A DNA stretch of 64,000 bases, taken from positions 27,530-91,529 of the forward strand of contig NYZP01000019.1 of the NCBI GenBank assembly GCA_002687175.1, in the 5' to 3' direction. A program made the position numbers and the translations under genes. Source of the stretch: Parcubacteria group bacterium. GTDB lineage: Bacteria > Patescibacteria > ABY1 > Buchananbacterales > UBA6539. Below, piece after piece: positions 37,544 to 45,851 of the stretch. Position 1 is the stretch's first letter. Every line of letters starts with the position of its first letter. The notes beneath the pieces were generated by a model, which saw nothing but the letters and a program-made list of their open reading frames with translations, was not told the origin of the DNA and made no database searches.

Positions 37544-38913
37544 AATGCTGAGCGGACAAATTTTACTAGCCGAGTATAAAATTCCGGCTTTAGGAAATAA
37601 AAATTACCAAAATTGTATTTATATTTATAGTGCCAACGGTAAATTCTGGCTAACCACGGTGGCTGAGCTACGCCAACACGGCCGGCATATTTTTCTAAAT
37701 TTTCCCAGTCAAAATCTTTACCTTCTTGTTTTTTTAACATCTGATACATTTCCGTTCCAAAATAAGGGATTGGTAAGTTAGGAGCACACATCGTTTTTAT
37801 TTTATTATCAGCTAAAAATTTTTCGGTTTCAGCAATCGTCTGCCTGGTTTCACCAGGAAGATTCAAAATTGAATAGGCACCAATATTAATGTTGTGCTTT
37901 TTACAAATATCAATTGAATTTTGGGTCTCAGACATCTTAACCTGTTTTTTGGCCATGTCTAAAACTTTTTGAGAGCCACTTTCAAAACCAATGTTAATTC
38001 GGACACAGCCAGCTTTTTTCATTTTAGCTACTCGTTCATCTGTTAAATCAGAAACCCTGGCATTGGCGCCCCATTTAATATCTAAACCGGCTTCAATAAT
38101 TAAATCGCAGATCTTTTCTACTCGTGAATGAATTATCAAAAACTCCCAGTCCTGAAAATATATTCCCTTGATCCCATAATTTTCTGCCAAGTACTTCATC
38201 TCTGCTACTACACTTTCCGGACTGCGAACAATGTAAAGTTTATCCATCATCTTTTTTAAACAATAAGTACAGTTAAATGGACAACCACGGGAAGTGATCA
38301 TCAAAGAAAATGGTTTAGGAATATCAGGGAAAGAATAGCTGTACTTGTCCATTGGTAATAAATCAAAAGCCGGGTAAGGCATCTCATCTAAACTTTTATT
38401 CCGTCTGGCATCAGGGTTATTAGTGATCTGGCCGTCTTTAACATAAGAGATGCCGGCGACGTTTGAAGTATCTCCACCAGCAACCAAGGTATTTACTAAA
38501 TCTACGGTGGTTAGTTCTGGTTCGCCACGAATGACATAATCAACTTTGGCTCTTTCTAAAATCCATTCCGGTTTCACCGTACCATGTGAACCAAGTAATA
38601 TAGTATGCTTGATTTCTACACTATTGATAGTATTTACCAAATTATCAATCAATAACTTAATGTGGGCATGCGATGGTACCTCCCAACGGTCCATGGGAGT
38701 TGAGGTTAAAATAAGCATGTCCGGTTTAAACTTTCTAATTTTTTCAATAGTACTGGCAAAATCTAACTTAAGAACGTTAGCATCCAAGAGTCTAATTTCA
38801 TGCTTATCACGAAGCAAACTGGCAATGTAAGCCAAGCCTAGCGGCTGACGTCGACGTGACAGCGTTTTAAGTTTTCCCGTAAAAAGAAATGGATTAAGAA
38901 TAAATATCTTCAT
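37540..38913 (-). CDS. B12-binding-domain radical SAM protein
   Basis: Protein of 457 residues. The cobalamin-type region has IFILNPFLFTGKLK, RRRQPLGLAYIASLLR and TILLGSHGTVKPEW. The cluster motif is C211-x3-C215-x2-C218 in SRGCPFNCTYC, followed by AGCVRINIGFESGSQKVL. The C-terminus ends FLKPEFYTRLVKFV, a shortened version of the ending of the others. No DxHxxG. It sits between a methyltransferase and a GT4 gene, a context that again suggests modification of a sugar or lipid intermediate. Confidence 0.87.
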   Translation of the reverse strand: MKIFILNPFLFTGKLKTLSRRRQPLGLAYIASLLRDKHEIRLLDANVLKLDFASTIEKIRKFKPDMLILTSTPMDRWEVPSHAHIKLLIDNLVNTINSVEIKHTILLGSHGTVKPEWILERAKVDYVIRGEPELTTVDLVNTLVAGGDTSNVAGISYVKDGQITNNPDARRNKSLDEMPYPAFDLLPMDKYSYSFPDIPKPFSLMITSRGCPFNCTYCLKKMMDKLYIVRSPESVVAEMKYLAENYGIKGIYFQDWEFLIIHSRVEKICDLIIEAGLDIKWGANARVSDLTDERVAKMKKAGCVRINIGFESGSQKVLDMAKKQVKMSETQNSIDICKKHNINIGAYSILNLPGETRQTIAETEKFLADNKIKTMCAPNLPIPYFGTEMYQMLKKQEGKDFDWENLEKYAGRVGVAQPPWLARIYRWHYKYKYNFGNFYFLKPEFYTRLVKFVRSAL

Positions 38914-38927
38914 ATATCTAATATAAA

Positions 38928-39512
38928 TTATTTGATCATATAAGCATTATACCCCGACGTTTGGTTTTTAGAAGGTAGTAAATTATCTAAAATTCTGGCT
39001 ATTGGCCGACAAAACCGACGGATTGGACTAACCGGGAATAGATTAACAATGGTCTCAAAAATACCTCTAACTTTAAAAATTTCAATTTTAGAAAAATCCC
39101 TAAACATATACTTAACACCATCGGCAGTAAAGCGATAAAAATCGCCATAATAGCCCTTTTCCGCATGATAAGGGTATAAAAATGGTACTGATACCAAACA
39201 CTTGCCACCGGGCTTTAAAACACGGTGCATTTCAGCCACTGCTTTAAAAGGATCATCAATATGTTCCAGAACCGCCCGACAAATTAAAGCATCAAGGCTA
39301 GCATCAGCTAAAGGAATATTCTTGATATCCCCGATAATATCTGGTTTATAGTCAGGTACATTATCTAAAGTTTTGTAATCAGCTTGACTAAACAAGGCCT
39401 CATATTCCTTCATTCCTTTTTGAAATCTGTTGCCACCTCCAACATCCAAAACAGATTTGGAAGTTTTGGCAATTTCAGATATTTTTTCATCCCAAAATAT
39501 TTTCCACTTCAT
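38928..39512 (-). CDS. class I SAM-dependent methyltransferase
   Basis: Protein of 194 residues. VLDVGGGNRFQKGM is motif I, with the acidic motif II weak. The core shows YKPDIIGDIKNIPLADASLDALICRAVLEHIDDP and LKPGGKCLVSVPF, all typical of the Methyltransf_11 fold. The C-terminus (SPIRRFCRPIARILDNLLP) is basic and amphipathic and may contact the membrane. It likely methylates a sugar or small glycolipid. It follows the GT4 gene at 39561 by 48 bases and is followed by the B12-radical SAM gene 14 bases on. Confidence 0.85.
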   Translation of the reverse strand: MKWKIFWDEKISEIAKTSKSVLDVGGGNRFQKGMKEYEALFSQADYKTLDNVPDYKPDIIGDIKNIPLADASLDALICRAVLEHIDDPFKAVAEMHRVLKPGGKCLVSVPFLYPYHAEKGYYGDFYRFTADGVKYMFRDFSKIEIFKVRGIFETIVNLFPVSPIRRFCRPIARILDNLLPSKNQTSGYNAYMIK

Positions 39513-39560
39513 ATAATTATGACGTTATTTATCACTATTAGTTTCAGAAGGTATACTCGT

Positions 39561-40715
39561 TTAGGAAATAAAATTTAACACCTTTTTAGCTCTTTTATCC
39601 CAGGTGTAATCCTGAACCGTAGTATAGGCATTCTGGGAAACCTTCTCTGCTAGCTCTTCGTTGGATAAAATATTTTTAATACCATCTGCTAGGGCTGAGG
39701 AATCATCTGGTGCAACTAGCACTGCATTGTCTGAATTTAAAACTTCTTTGATCGACGGAATGTCCGAAGCAACAATCGGTTTGTTAGCGGCCATATATTC
39801 AAACATCTTCATTGGTGAAGTGTAATGTTCAGAAATTTTATTCTTGCCTGAGTTAGGTAATACTAGGATATCGGCGGCTTTAAGGTAAACTGGAATATCC
39901 TTTGGCGGTTTATAACCAACGATTAAAATATTTCTTAAATTTTTTTCTGAAATAAATTTATTTAATTTTTTTTGATCATGTTCCATGCCGCCAACTATAA
40001 CTATTAAATCATTATCGGCTAAATAACTGGATGATTCAACCAATCGGTTTACTCCCTTCCAACCAAATAAATGCCCCGTGTATAAAATAATATTTTTATC
40101 AAGCGGTAAACCTAATTGGTCGCGACACTCTTTTCTAGTTTTGGAAATTACAAATTGTTTTAGGTCTACAGCATCGGCCGATACCACAATTTTATCTTGA
40201 CTTACCCCCAATTGATTCTCTAGTAAACCCTGAAGACCTTTAGTGATAACAACTATTTTTTTTACTCTGCGAAAAAGAAATTTGAATAAAATCATTTTGT
40301 ATAATTTTTTGCTTTCAGTAAAAGTATGAAGTTCAAAAACCAAATTTTTTTTAAAAAAACTTAATAAGAACAAAGAAAATTCATCTCGAGAATAAATAAT
40401 ATCTGCTTTACTAAACAGTAAGCTAAAAAATGCTGAGATGGCAAACGAAGTATTTTGCAATGGTACGCTTAAGCCTTTAATTGAGAGACCAAGGTCAACT
40501 AAATCTATTAGCGGTAATTTTTTAATTTTGAATCTTTTTTTAAGACCGTAATAATTAAAAGGATCTTCATGCTCCAGTTGATTATTAGCCCGCTTAGCCA
40601 CCACCAATTCTACGTCAACTCCCTGACCTTGAAAAGCTTCTACCATCTTCATTATCTGAAGACCGTGAGCTTTTTCAGTTGGAATTCTAGCATTTTCTAA
40701 ATAGATCATTTTCAT
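39561..40715 (-). CDS. family 4 glycosyltransferase
   Basis: GT-B enzyme of 384 residues. IYLENARIPTEKAHGLQIMKM is the acceptor-side start, ADIIYSRDEFSLFLL lies in the first domain, and NIILYTGHLFGWKGVNRLVE begins the donor domain. ILVLPNSGKNKISEHYTSPMKMFEYMAANKPIV includes the glutamate of the donor site. Similar N-termini (RxPTEKAHGxQ) occur in GT4 proteins of surface polysaccharide loci. It is separated from the aminotransferase by seven bases. Donor and acceptor unknown. Confidence 0.9.
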   Translation of the reverse strand: MKMIYLENARIPTEKAHGLQIMKMVEAFQGQGVDVELVVAKRANNQLEHEDPFNYYGLKKRFKIKKLPLIDLVDLGLSIKGLSVPLQNTSFAISAFFSLLFSKADIIYSRDEFSLFLLSFFKKNLVFELHTFTESKKLYKMILFKFLFRRVKKIVVITKGLQGLLENQLGVSQDKIVVSADAVDLKQFVISKTRKECRDQLGLPLDKNIILYTGHLFGWKGVNRLVESSSYLADNDLIVIVGGMEHDQKKLNKFISEKNLRNILIVGYKPPKDIPVYLKAADILVLPNSGKNKISEHYTSPMKMFEYMAANKPIVASDIPSIKEVLNSDNAVLVAPDDSSALADGIKNILSNEELAEKVSQNAYTTVQDYTWDKRAKKVLNFIS

Positions 40716-40722
40716 AATAAAA

Positions 40723-41823
40723 CTAGTTTCCTGGAATCTGTTTTAAACTATTAGCTACGTACTCTTGCTCTTCTTTAGTAATTCCCAAAAATAGTGGCAA
40801 AGACAGTACTTGTTCAGAAACTTTATCGGTTATTGGACAGGGGTCACCCGATTCTTTATAAAAGGGCTGATCATAAACCGGTACCGGATAATGGACTGCT
40901 GTTTGGATTCCTAGCTCTAACAAGTCTTGTCTAACTTTATCTCTATCCCCTTCTAAGATTCTAATTATATATAAATGATAAATACCAGAGCCCTTATCAA
41001 GCTCTTTAATTAATTTAATTTTATTATTAGATATTAGATCATTATAAATTTTAGCAGACTTAATTCTAGCGTCATTATTATCTTCTAGAAATGGCAACTT
41101 TAAATTTAAACAAATGGCTTGGATTGGATCAAGGCGCATGTTATAACCTAACTGCTCATGTTGATTATTTTTGTTCTTACCTAAATTCCTAATAACATTA
41201 ATTTTATTTTTTATTTCTTCATTGTTAGTGACTACTGCTCCCCCATCACCAAAAGCCCCTAAATTTTTAGTCGGATAAAAACTGAAGGTTGCAACATCAC
41301 CCCAATTACCAACGTATTTATCTTTAAACTTTGTCAGATGGGCTTGAGCACAATCTTCAATAACATATAAATTATGCTTTTTAGCAATCTCTACAACTGT
41401 TTCAATGTCACAAGATTGACCATATTGATGTACTGGTAATATTGCTTTGGTTTTGTCAGTGATAATATCCTCAAGTTTCGTAACATCAAGTGTTAAGCTG
41501 TCTTCATTAATATCGCAAAATCGTGGCACAGCTCCCACTCTTAGAATTGCGGTAACCGTGGCATTATAAGCATTCCCCTGAGTTATTACTTCATCACCAG
41601 CTTTAATATCTAGGGCTCGTAAAGCTAAATACAAAGCATCAGCACCGCTACTGGTGCCGATACAAAATTTAGTACCAACGGCTTTGGCCCAGCTATGTTC
41701 AAACTTTTCTACCTCTTCAGTTAAAATAAAACGACCCTGATCTAAAAATTGATCAACTGACTTTAAATAGTCTTCTTTGATTTGTTGAGTATTTTTAGTT
41801 AAATCGTTAAATGGTACATTCAT
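40723..41823 (-). CDS. DegT/DnrJ/EryC1/StrS sugar aminotransferase
   Basis: PLP-dependent enzyme of 366 residues. VPFNDLTKNTQQIKEDYL, GTSSGADALYLALRALD, VITQGNAYNATVTAILR, VIEDCAQAHLTK and the PLP lysine K186 in FSFYPTKNLGAFGDGG are present. The Q-G-N-A-Y-N-A-T segment and the C-terminal TAVHYPVPVYDQPFY resemble the branch that makes 3-amino-3,6-dideoxyhexoses (FdtB/QdtB-like). The RmlC-like cupin at 41911 is divergent and adjacent; FdtA/QdtA-type ketoisomerases are also small cupins, so the pair could make a 3-amino sugar. That is a hypothesis. Confidence 0.9.
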   Translation of the reverse strand: MNVPFNDLTKNTQQIKEDYLKSVDQFLDQGRFILTEEVEKFEHSWAKAVGTKFCIGTSSGADALYLALRALDIKAGDEVITQGNAYNATVTAILRVGAVPRFCDINEDSLTLDVTKLEDIITDKTKAILPVHQYGQSCDIETVVEIAKKHNLYVIEDCAQAHLTKFKDKYVGNWGDVATFSFYPTKNLGAFGDGGAVVTNNEEIKNKINVIRNLGKNKNNQHEQLGYNMRLDPIQAICLNLKLPFLEDNNDARIKSAKIYNDLISNNKIKLIKELDKGSGIYHLYIIRILEGDRDKVRQDLLELGIQTAVHYPVPVYDQPFYKESGDPCPITDKVSEQVLSLPLFLGITKEEQEYVANSLKQIPGN

Positions 41824-41910
41824 AGTTGTTGACTGATTGATTCATCTCTGTCAAAATGTGAAATAGATATAAATTGGATTAATAATTAATTTGTTATTTA
41901 AGATAATACT

Positions 41911-42402
41911 ATGATTGATGGTGTAAAAGTAAAAAATTTAGTTATTCGCCAGGACATGCCCGACAAGGGAGAAAAAGGTGATGCTCCCAGTGGTGAAAAA
42001 CGCGGTATCTTATTAGAAGTTCTTCGAAAAGATGAAGGACTGTTATCTAAATTTGGTCAAACCGTTTTTACCATTTCTTATAAAAATACGATTAAGGCAT
42101 TTCATTGGCATCGAAAACAAGATGATCTGTGGTTTGTCGCCAGTGGTAAAGCCAAAATTGTTTTATATGATCAGCGTAAGGACTCGCCAACTCATGGTGA
42201 AACTCAGGTTCTTTACGCCGGTACTGATGACTACAAACTTATTTTGATTCCAGTTGGTGTGGCCCATGGTTATAAAGTAATCGGTGATGAACCGGTTCTG
42301 CTGTTTTATCACGTGACTGAAACTTACGTTGATTGGGAACCAGACGAAAAGCGTATTCCCTTCGATGACCCAACTATCAACTTTAACTGGGACGAAGACT
42401 AG
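41911..42402 (+). CDS. dTDP-4-dehydrorhamnose 3,5-epimerase family cupin (RmlC-like)
   Basis: Cupin of 163 residues. IKAFHWHRKQDDLWFVASGKAKIVLYD gives the N-terminal histidine and barrel strands. LILIPVGVAHGYKVIGDEPVLLF and PDEKRIPFDDPTINFNW match the C-terminal RmlC signature (AHG, then the P-x-x-E...DDP...NW ending). RmlC epimerises C3 and C5 of a 4-keto-6-deoxy sugar nucleotide. The ATG follows an AAGATAATACT stretch without a clear Shine-Dalgarno. It is transcribed alone on the plus strand, opposite the aminotransferase and the RmlD-like gene. A 3,4-ketoisomerase role is less likely given the RmlC-type C-terminus. Confidence 0.87.
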   Translation: MIDGVKVKNLVIRQDMPDKGEKGDAPSGEKRGILLEVLRKDEGLLSKFGQTVFTISYKNTIKAFHWHRKQDDLWFVASGKAKIVLYDQRKDSPTHGETQVLYAGTDDYKLILIPVGVAHGYKVIGDEPVLLFYHVTETYVDWEPDEKRIPFDDPTINFNWDED

Positions 42403-42409
42403 TGGCTAT

Positions 42410-43126
42410 CTAATGCTTAAATAATTTAGTCTCGTCGTCAATCTCTAAAAATTTCTTCATCTTACTAATATCTAAACTGGTGTCTTGGGGCACCCACTCA
42501 GGACGAGGAATGGTTTCAATATCAGACCTCGTTCTTTTGGCATAATCTTCTAAGCTATTTCGCGGCCCACCCAAATTCATTACTCCGGTCGCTTCTGATT
42601 TAGCTGCTTGAACAATCAATGGTGCCATCTCGTCAACATAAAGCTTGGAATTAAATTGGTCTTCATAAACTTTTTCCCAGGGAAATGGTATTGGACCAAA
42701 ACTTAACCGAAGAATCAAATGGTTATCAATCATTCGAACAGCACACTCACCACCAACTTTTGACCAACCAAATTTATAAGGTGTTAAAATAGCTTCATCT
42801 TCTTTATGTGGTCCTGGTCCAGTATATAAATAATCAGTTGAAGTATAAACTAATTTGGCGCCAATCTGATGACAACCTAAAACTATATTAGCCGTACCTT
42901 TAATATTAATTTCTAATCCTGGCTCAGGATTTTTTTCATGTTCTGGTGGTTGAGTAAAAGCCGCTAAATGAATAACCACATCTGGTTTTTCTTTTTGTAA
43001 AACCTCGATCACCTGATCCTTGTTGGTAATGTCTAATTCGGCAACATCAGTAGCAATAATTTCTGGATCAACTTTTTGTATTTCACTACCCATTAAGCCG
43101 GCGCTGCCAGTCATTAAAATTTTCAT
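42410..43126 (-). CDS. RmlD-like SDR with altered catalytic tyrosine position
   Basis: Protein of 238 residues, shorter than RmlD (about 290). The NAD(P) loop is MTGSAGLMGSEI. TDVAELDITNKDQVIEVLQKEKPDVVIHLAAFTQPPEHEKNP is strongly RmlD-like, and a VYTSTDYLYTG strand follows. In the position of YxxxK it reads F-G-W-S-K (in TPYKFGWSKVGGE). The usual tyrosine is therefore phenylalanine and the nearest tyrosine is two residues earlier. It may be a diverged reductase or a partner subunit. It ends eight bases from the convergent RmlC-like gene and overlaps the DUF218-like gene upstream by four bases. Confidence 0.8.
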   Translation of the reverse strand: MKILMTGSAGLMGSEIQKVDPEIIATDVAELDITNKDQVIEVLQKEKPDVVIHLAAFTQPPEHEKNPEPGLEINIKGTANIVLGCHQIGAKLVYTSTDYLYTGPGPHKEDEAILTPYKFGWSKVGGECAVRMIDNHLILRLSFGPIPFPWEKVYEDQFNSKLYVDEMAPLIVQAAKSEATGVMNLGGPRNSLEDYAKRTRSDIETIPRPEWVPQDTSLDISKMKKFLEIDDETKLFKH

Positions 43127-43764
43127 ACGTTTAATTGTTTAAGATAATCTAAACCTTCTTTAAAAGACGCCATAGCATAATTAGCGTCGCCACTGTTGGC
43201 TAACTGGCGATAATTTAATATTCTAGCAAACTCGGCTGATAATCTTCCTAAACGAGTAGTCACTTCTGGCGGACTGGCTAAAGCTTTTATTTCAATTTCT
43301 TCCATCCAGTTACAATTATTCAAAGTCTTGGGATAAAGTTTTGTGTTAACTTGATTTTTTTTGAAAGTTGCTAAATTTGTCAAAAATGCTCTAATAATAT
43401 GTTGTGGCGTAGAAATTATAATTGCTGAATCAATATTATTTTCTTTAGCAAATTGCATAAAACCTTTGGCTTCAGCATAAGTATGATCAGCCTCGCCAAT
43501 GGAGTGAATCACATCTTGCGGAATAGAAAATTTGTTTTCTAGCTGTTCTTTCCAATATTCAAAACCTTTTAAACCAACTTCGTATTCGTCGTGGCCATTG
43601 AGCACAATCATCTTAGCTCCTGAATCTTCATAATGAAGAGCCACTAATTTAATCATGTCATCCTTTAAATCATCCCAGCCATGGACAAAAATTGCTTCAG
43701 CTTTAACCTGATCTTGATTAAAAATTTTGTTAGTTAGCTCTAACCAGTCTTGTTGGTTTTCCAT
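43123..43764 (-). CDS. YdcF/DUF218-like protein
   Basis: Protein of 213 residues with no signal peptide or membrane helix. AEAIFVHGWDD, IVLNGHDEYEVG, IGEADHTYAEAKGFMQFAKE and SAIIISTPQHIIRAFL follow the order of DUF218/YdcF/ElyC motifs (beta-alpha elements around GG, T-x-x-E-A and the xSxxHxxRA histidine). The biochemical role of soluble members is unknown; some are tied to envelope and glycan homeostasis. It overlaps the RmlD-like gene by four bases and lies three bases after the methyltransferase stop. Confidence 0.65.
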   Translation of the reverse strand: MENQQDWLELTNKIFNQDQVKAEAIFVHGWDDLKDDMIKLVALHYEDSGAKMIVLNGHDEYEVGLKGFEYWKEQLENKFSIPQDVIHSIGEADHTYAEAKGFMQFAKENNIDSAIIISTPQHIIRAFLTNLATFKKNQVNTKLYPKTLNNCNWMEEIEIKALASPPEVTTRLGRLSAEFARILNYRQLANSGDANYAMASFKEGLDYLKQLNV

Positions 43765-43767
43765 AAA

Positions 43768-44940
43768 TTATTCAATGATTCGTGGCTGCGGGACATGAGT
43801 AATCCATTTACCGCCACCTTGGCGAAACCAAGCTTGGTACTTATCAATTTCTGGTAAATGATTCCAAGCAAACAAGAAAGAATAATCAACATTTTTAAAT
43901 TCTTCTTGGGGCACAATTGGAATATGTACTCCTGGATAAAATTTACCTTGCTTGATTGGCGTATTGTCAGTAATAAATGGAATTAAATCAGGACCAATGT
44001 CACAGTAATTACAAATAATTACTCCCTTTGAAGTTGCGCCAAAACCACAAATCTTTTTATTTTCTTTTTTAACTTTATTCAAAATGTTTACTAACTCAAC
44101 CTTAGACTTTTTAATATTGCTGTTTAACTCCTCCATTTTTCGGTCTAGATCTTTTTCTTTATTCAACCATTTATCAACTTCTGGTTTCTTAGGAAAATTA
44201 TCTTTGTGACCAACGTACATTCTAAGTTCACCACCATGAACATCAATATGCTCACAGTCAAAAACATGATAACCTAGTGGCTCTAAGACATTATTGATAA
44301 ACGAAATGGTAAAATACCAAACATGCTCATCATAGACTTGGTCATAAGAAGTTTTTTCATAGATATCCATAAAGTAAGGATCTTCAAATACCCAAACACC
44401 TTCTTTGCCAATTAGTTTAGTCACATTTTTTACATAACTTAAAAAATCTTCTATATGACAAGAAACATTGGCACCAAAAACTAAACTAACCTTACCTTTG
44501 CTTAATATATCTTCGACGACTTTATCGTTCATGAAACTATTAATTACATGATGACCTTTAGACCGAGAAACTTCAGCCACATTTTTTGATGGTTCAACCC
44601 CAACTGCGGCCACACCTAATCTTTTCCAAGCTTTAAGCATAATGCCATCATTAGAACCAACTTCCACCACAATTCCCTCTTTAGCATAGGGCGCTAATTT
44701 TTGAGCAGTCTCAGCAAAATGCAATGCCATCCCTTGAGAAGTTGAAGAGAAGAAAGCATAATTTTCGTGAAACATTTTTTCTGGCGGTACTTTATTAATT
44801 AAGCCAATCGCTTTTGTGTTAGCATCATAACCAAGCACCATGTCATAAAAAAACTCATCTTTAAATTGATCCTCAGTTAAAAAAGCATTAGCAATGGGCA
44901 TTTTGCCAAAATCAATTAGTGGTTGTAATTTTATATCCAT
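43768..44940 (-). CDS. C-methyltransferase-like protein lacking the zinc-binding cysteines
   Basis: Protein of 390 residues resembling NDP-hexose C-3-methyltransferases such as TylCIII and TcaB9. LIDFGKMPIANAFL and FSSTSQGMALHFAE are typical N-terminal segments. VVEVGSNDGIML is the SAM loop, VFEDPYFMDIYEKTSYDQVYDEHVWYFT the central active-site region, and CGFGATSKGVIICNY the C-terminal domain. The usual N-terminal zinc site (CxxC before LxFGxxPxAN and a second CxxC in the next strand) is absent. The ATG starts after the first CxxC position, and the second reads VLGYDANTKAIG. It may still methylate a keto-sugar nucleotide. It directly follows the epimerase gene stop. Confidence 0.83.
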   Translation of the reverse strand: MDIKLQPLIDFGKMPIANAFLTEDQFKDEFFYDMVLGYDANTKAIGLINKVPPEKMFHENYAFFSSTSQGMALHFAETAQKLAPYAKEGIVVEVGSNDGIMLKAWKRLGVAAVGVEPSKNVAEVSRSKGHHVINSFMNDKVVEDILSKGKVSLVFGANVSCHIEDFLSYVKNVTKLIGKEGVWVFEDPYFMDIYEKTSYDQVYDEHVWYFTISFINNVLEPLGYHVFDCEHIDVHGGELRMYVGHKDNFPKKPEVDKWLNKEKDLDRKMEELNSNIKKSKVELVNILNKVKKENKKICGFGATSKGVIICNYCDIGPDLIPFITDNTPIKQGKFYPGVHIPIVPQEEFKNVDYSFLFAWNHLPEIDKYQAWFRQGGGKWITHVPQPRIIE

Positions 44941-45849
44941 TTATTTTTGTATTCCTTTTAAATTATTAATAGTTGTGGCAATCCCTTCTTCTAAATCACC
45001 CTGAGCGGTAAATCCTTTTTGGGCTATCTTGTCAATTTTAACATCATAAGACAATTGATTCATAATTTCTGATTCAACCATCTTTACCTCTAAATCTGGA
45101 ATAAACTTCTTAATTGTTTCGATAATATCTTTGACCGCCAAATTTGCAGTCACCACATTATAAATTTCTTCGTCAAATATATCTTTATTTAGAATTAAAT
45201 TTATTGCCTTAACGCAATCAGCTAAATCTAAATAAGGTCTTTTTTGATCCATGGCAGTTTGCCAAACAGTTACCGGCTGACTATTGACCGCTTGCCAGGT
45301 AAATTTATTAACCGCCGTATGGAAACGCATGCCAACTGACCAACCAAAAATAGTACCGAACCGACAAATCACATATTTTAAACCTTTAATCTTTAATTCA
45401 GCTAAATATTTTTCGGCATCGATCTTTGATTGAGCATAAGGACTTTGAGAATTAACTTCACTGGTTTCATCAACAATTGACTCTTTACTACCATATACAC
45501 TAGTAGTTGAGGGAAAAATTAATTTAACATTTTTTTCCAAACATTGATCAGCAACTTTTTTTAAACCATCAAGGTTAACTCGCTCAACTTCTTCTGGTTC
45601 TTTTGTCGAATAAGTAGCATCGGTAATTGCCGCTAAATGAATTACCGCTTCTACACCATCAAGTGGCAAAGCAGTATCTAAAATATCACCCTGAATGAAT
45701 TGATATTTTTTATCAGTTGGTAAATTAAAAAGTGAGGCATATCGCTGGGTAACTAAATTATCAACTAAAATAATTTCTTCAGCCTCAATTTCTCTGATTA
45801 ATTTTGAACCGATGTGACCAAGAGCACCGGTAACTAAGACCTTCTTCAT
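44941..45849 (-). CDS. NAD-dependent epimerase/dehydratase
   Basis: Extended SDR of 302 residues. VLVTGALGHIGSKLI is the NAD loop, VIHLAAITDATYSTKEPEEVERVN the dinucleotide-proximal strand, LIFPSTTSVYG carries the active-site serine and threonine, and SPYAQSKIDAEKY contains YxxxK. It probably converts a nucleotide sugar by 4-epimerisation or reduction. It is two bases downstream of a related epimerase (45852-46823) and immediately upstream of the C-methyltransferase-like gene, giving a coherent deoxysugar block. Substrate unresolved. Confidence 0.85.
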   Translation of the reverse strand: MKKVLVTGALGHIGSKLIREIEAEEIILVDNLVTQRYASLFNLPTDKKYQFIQGDILDTALPLDGVEAVIHLAAITDATYSTKEPEEVERVNLDGLKKVADQCLEKNVKLIFPSTTSVYGSKESIVDETSEVNSQSPYAQSKIDAEKYLAELKIKGLKYVICRFGTIFGWSVGMRFHTAVNKFTWQAVNSQPVTVWQTAMDQKRPYLDLADCVKAINLILNKDIFDEEIYNVVTANLAVKDIIETIKKFIPDLEVKMVESEIMNQLSYDVKIDKIAQKGFTAQGDLEEGIATTINNLKGIQK

Positions 45850-45851
45850 AA

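Noticed and set aside
42032..42247. Shadow frame inside the RmlC-like cupin
   Set aside because: It lies wholly within the cupin gene in another frame and has no ribosome site or recognisable motif.
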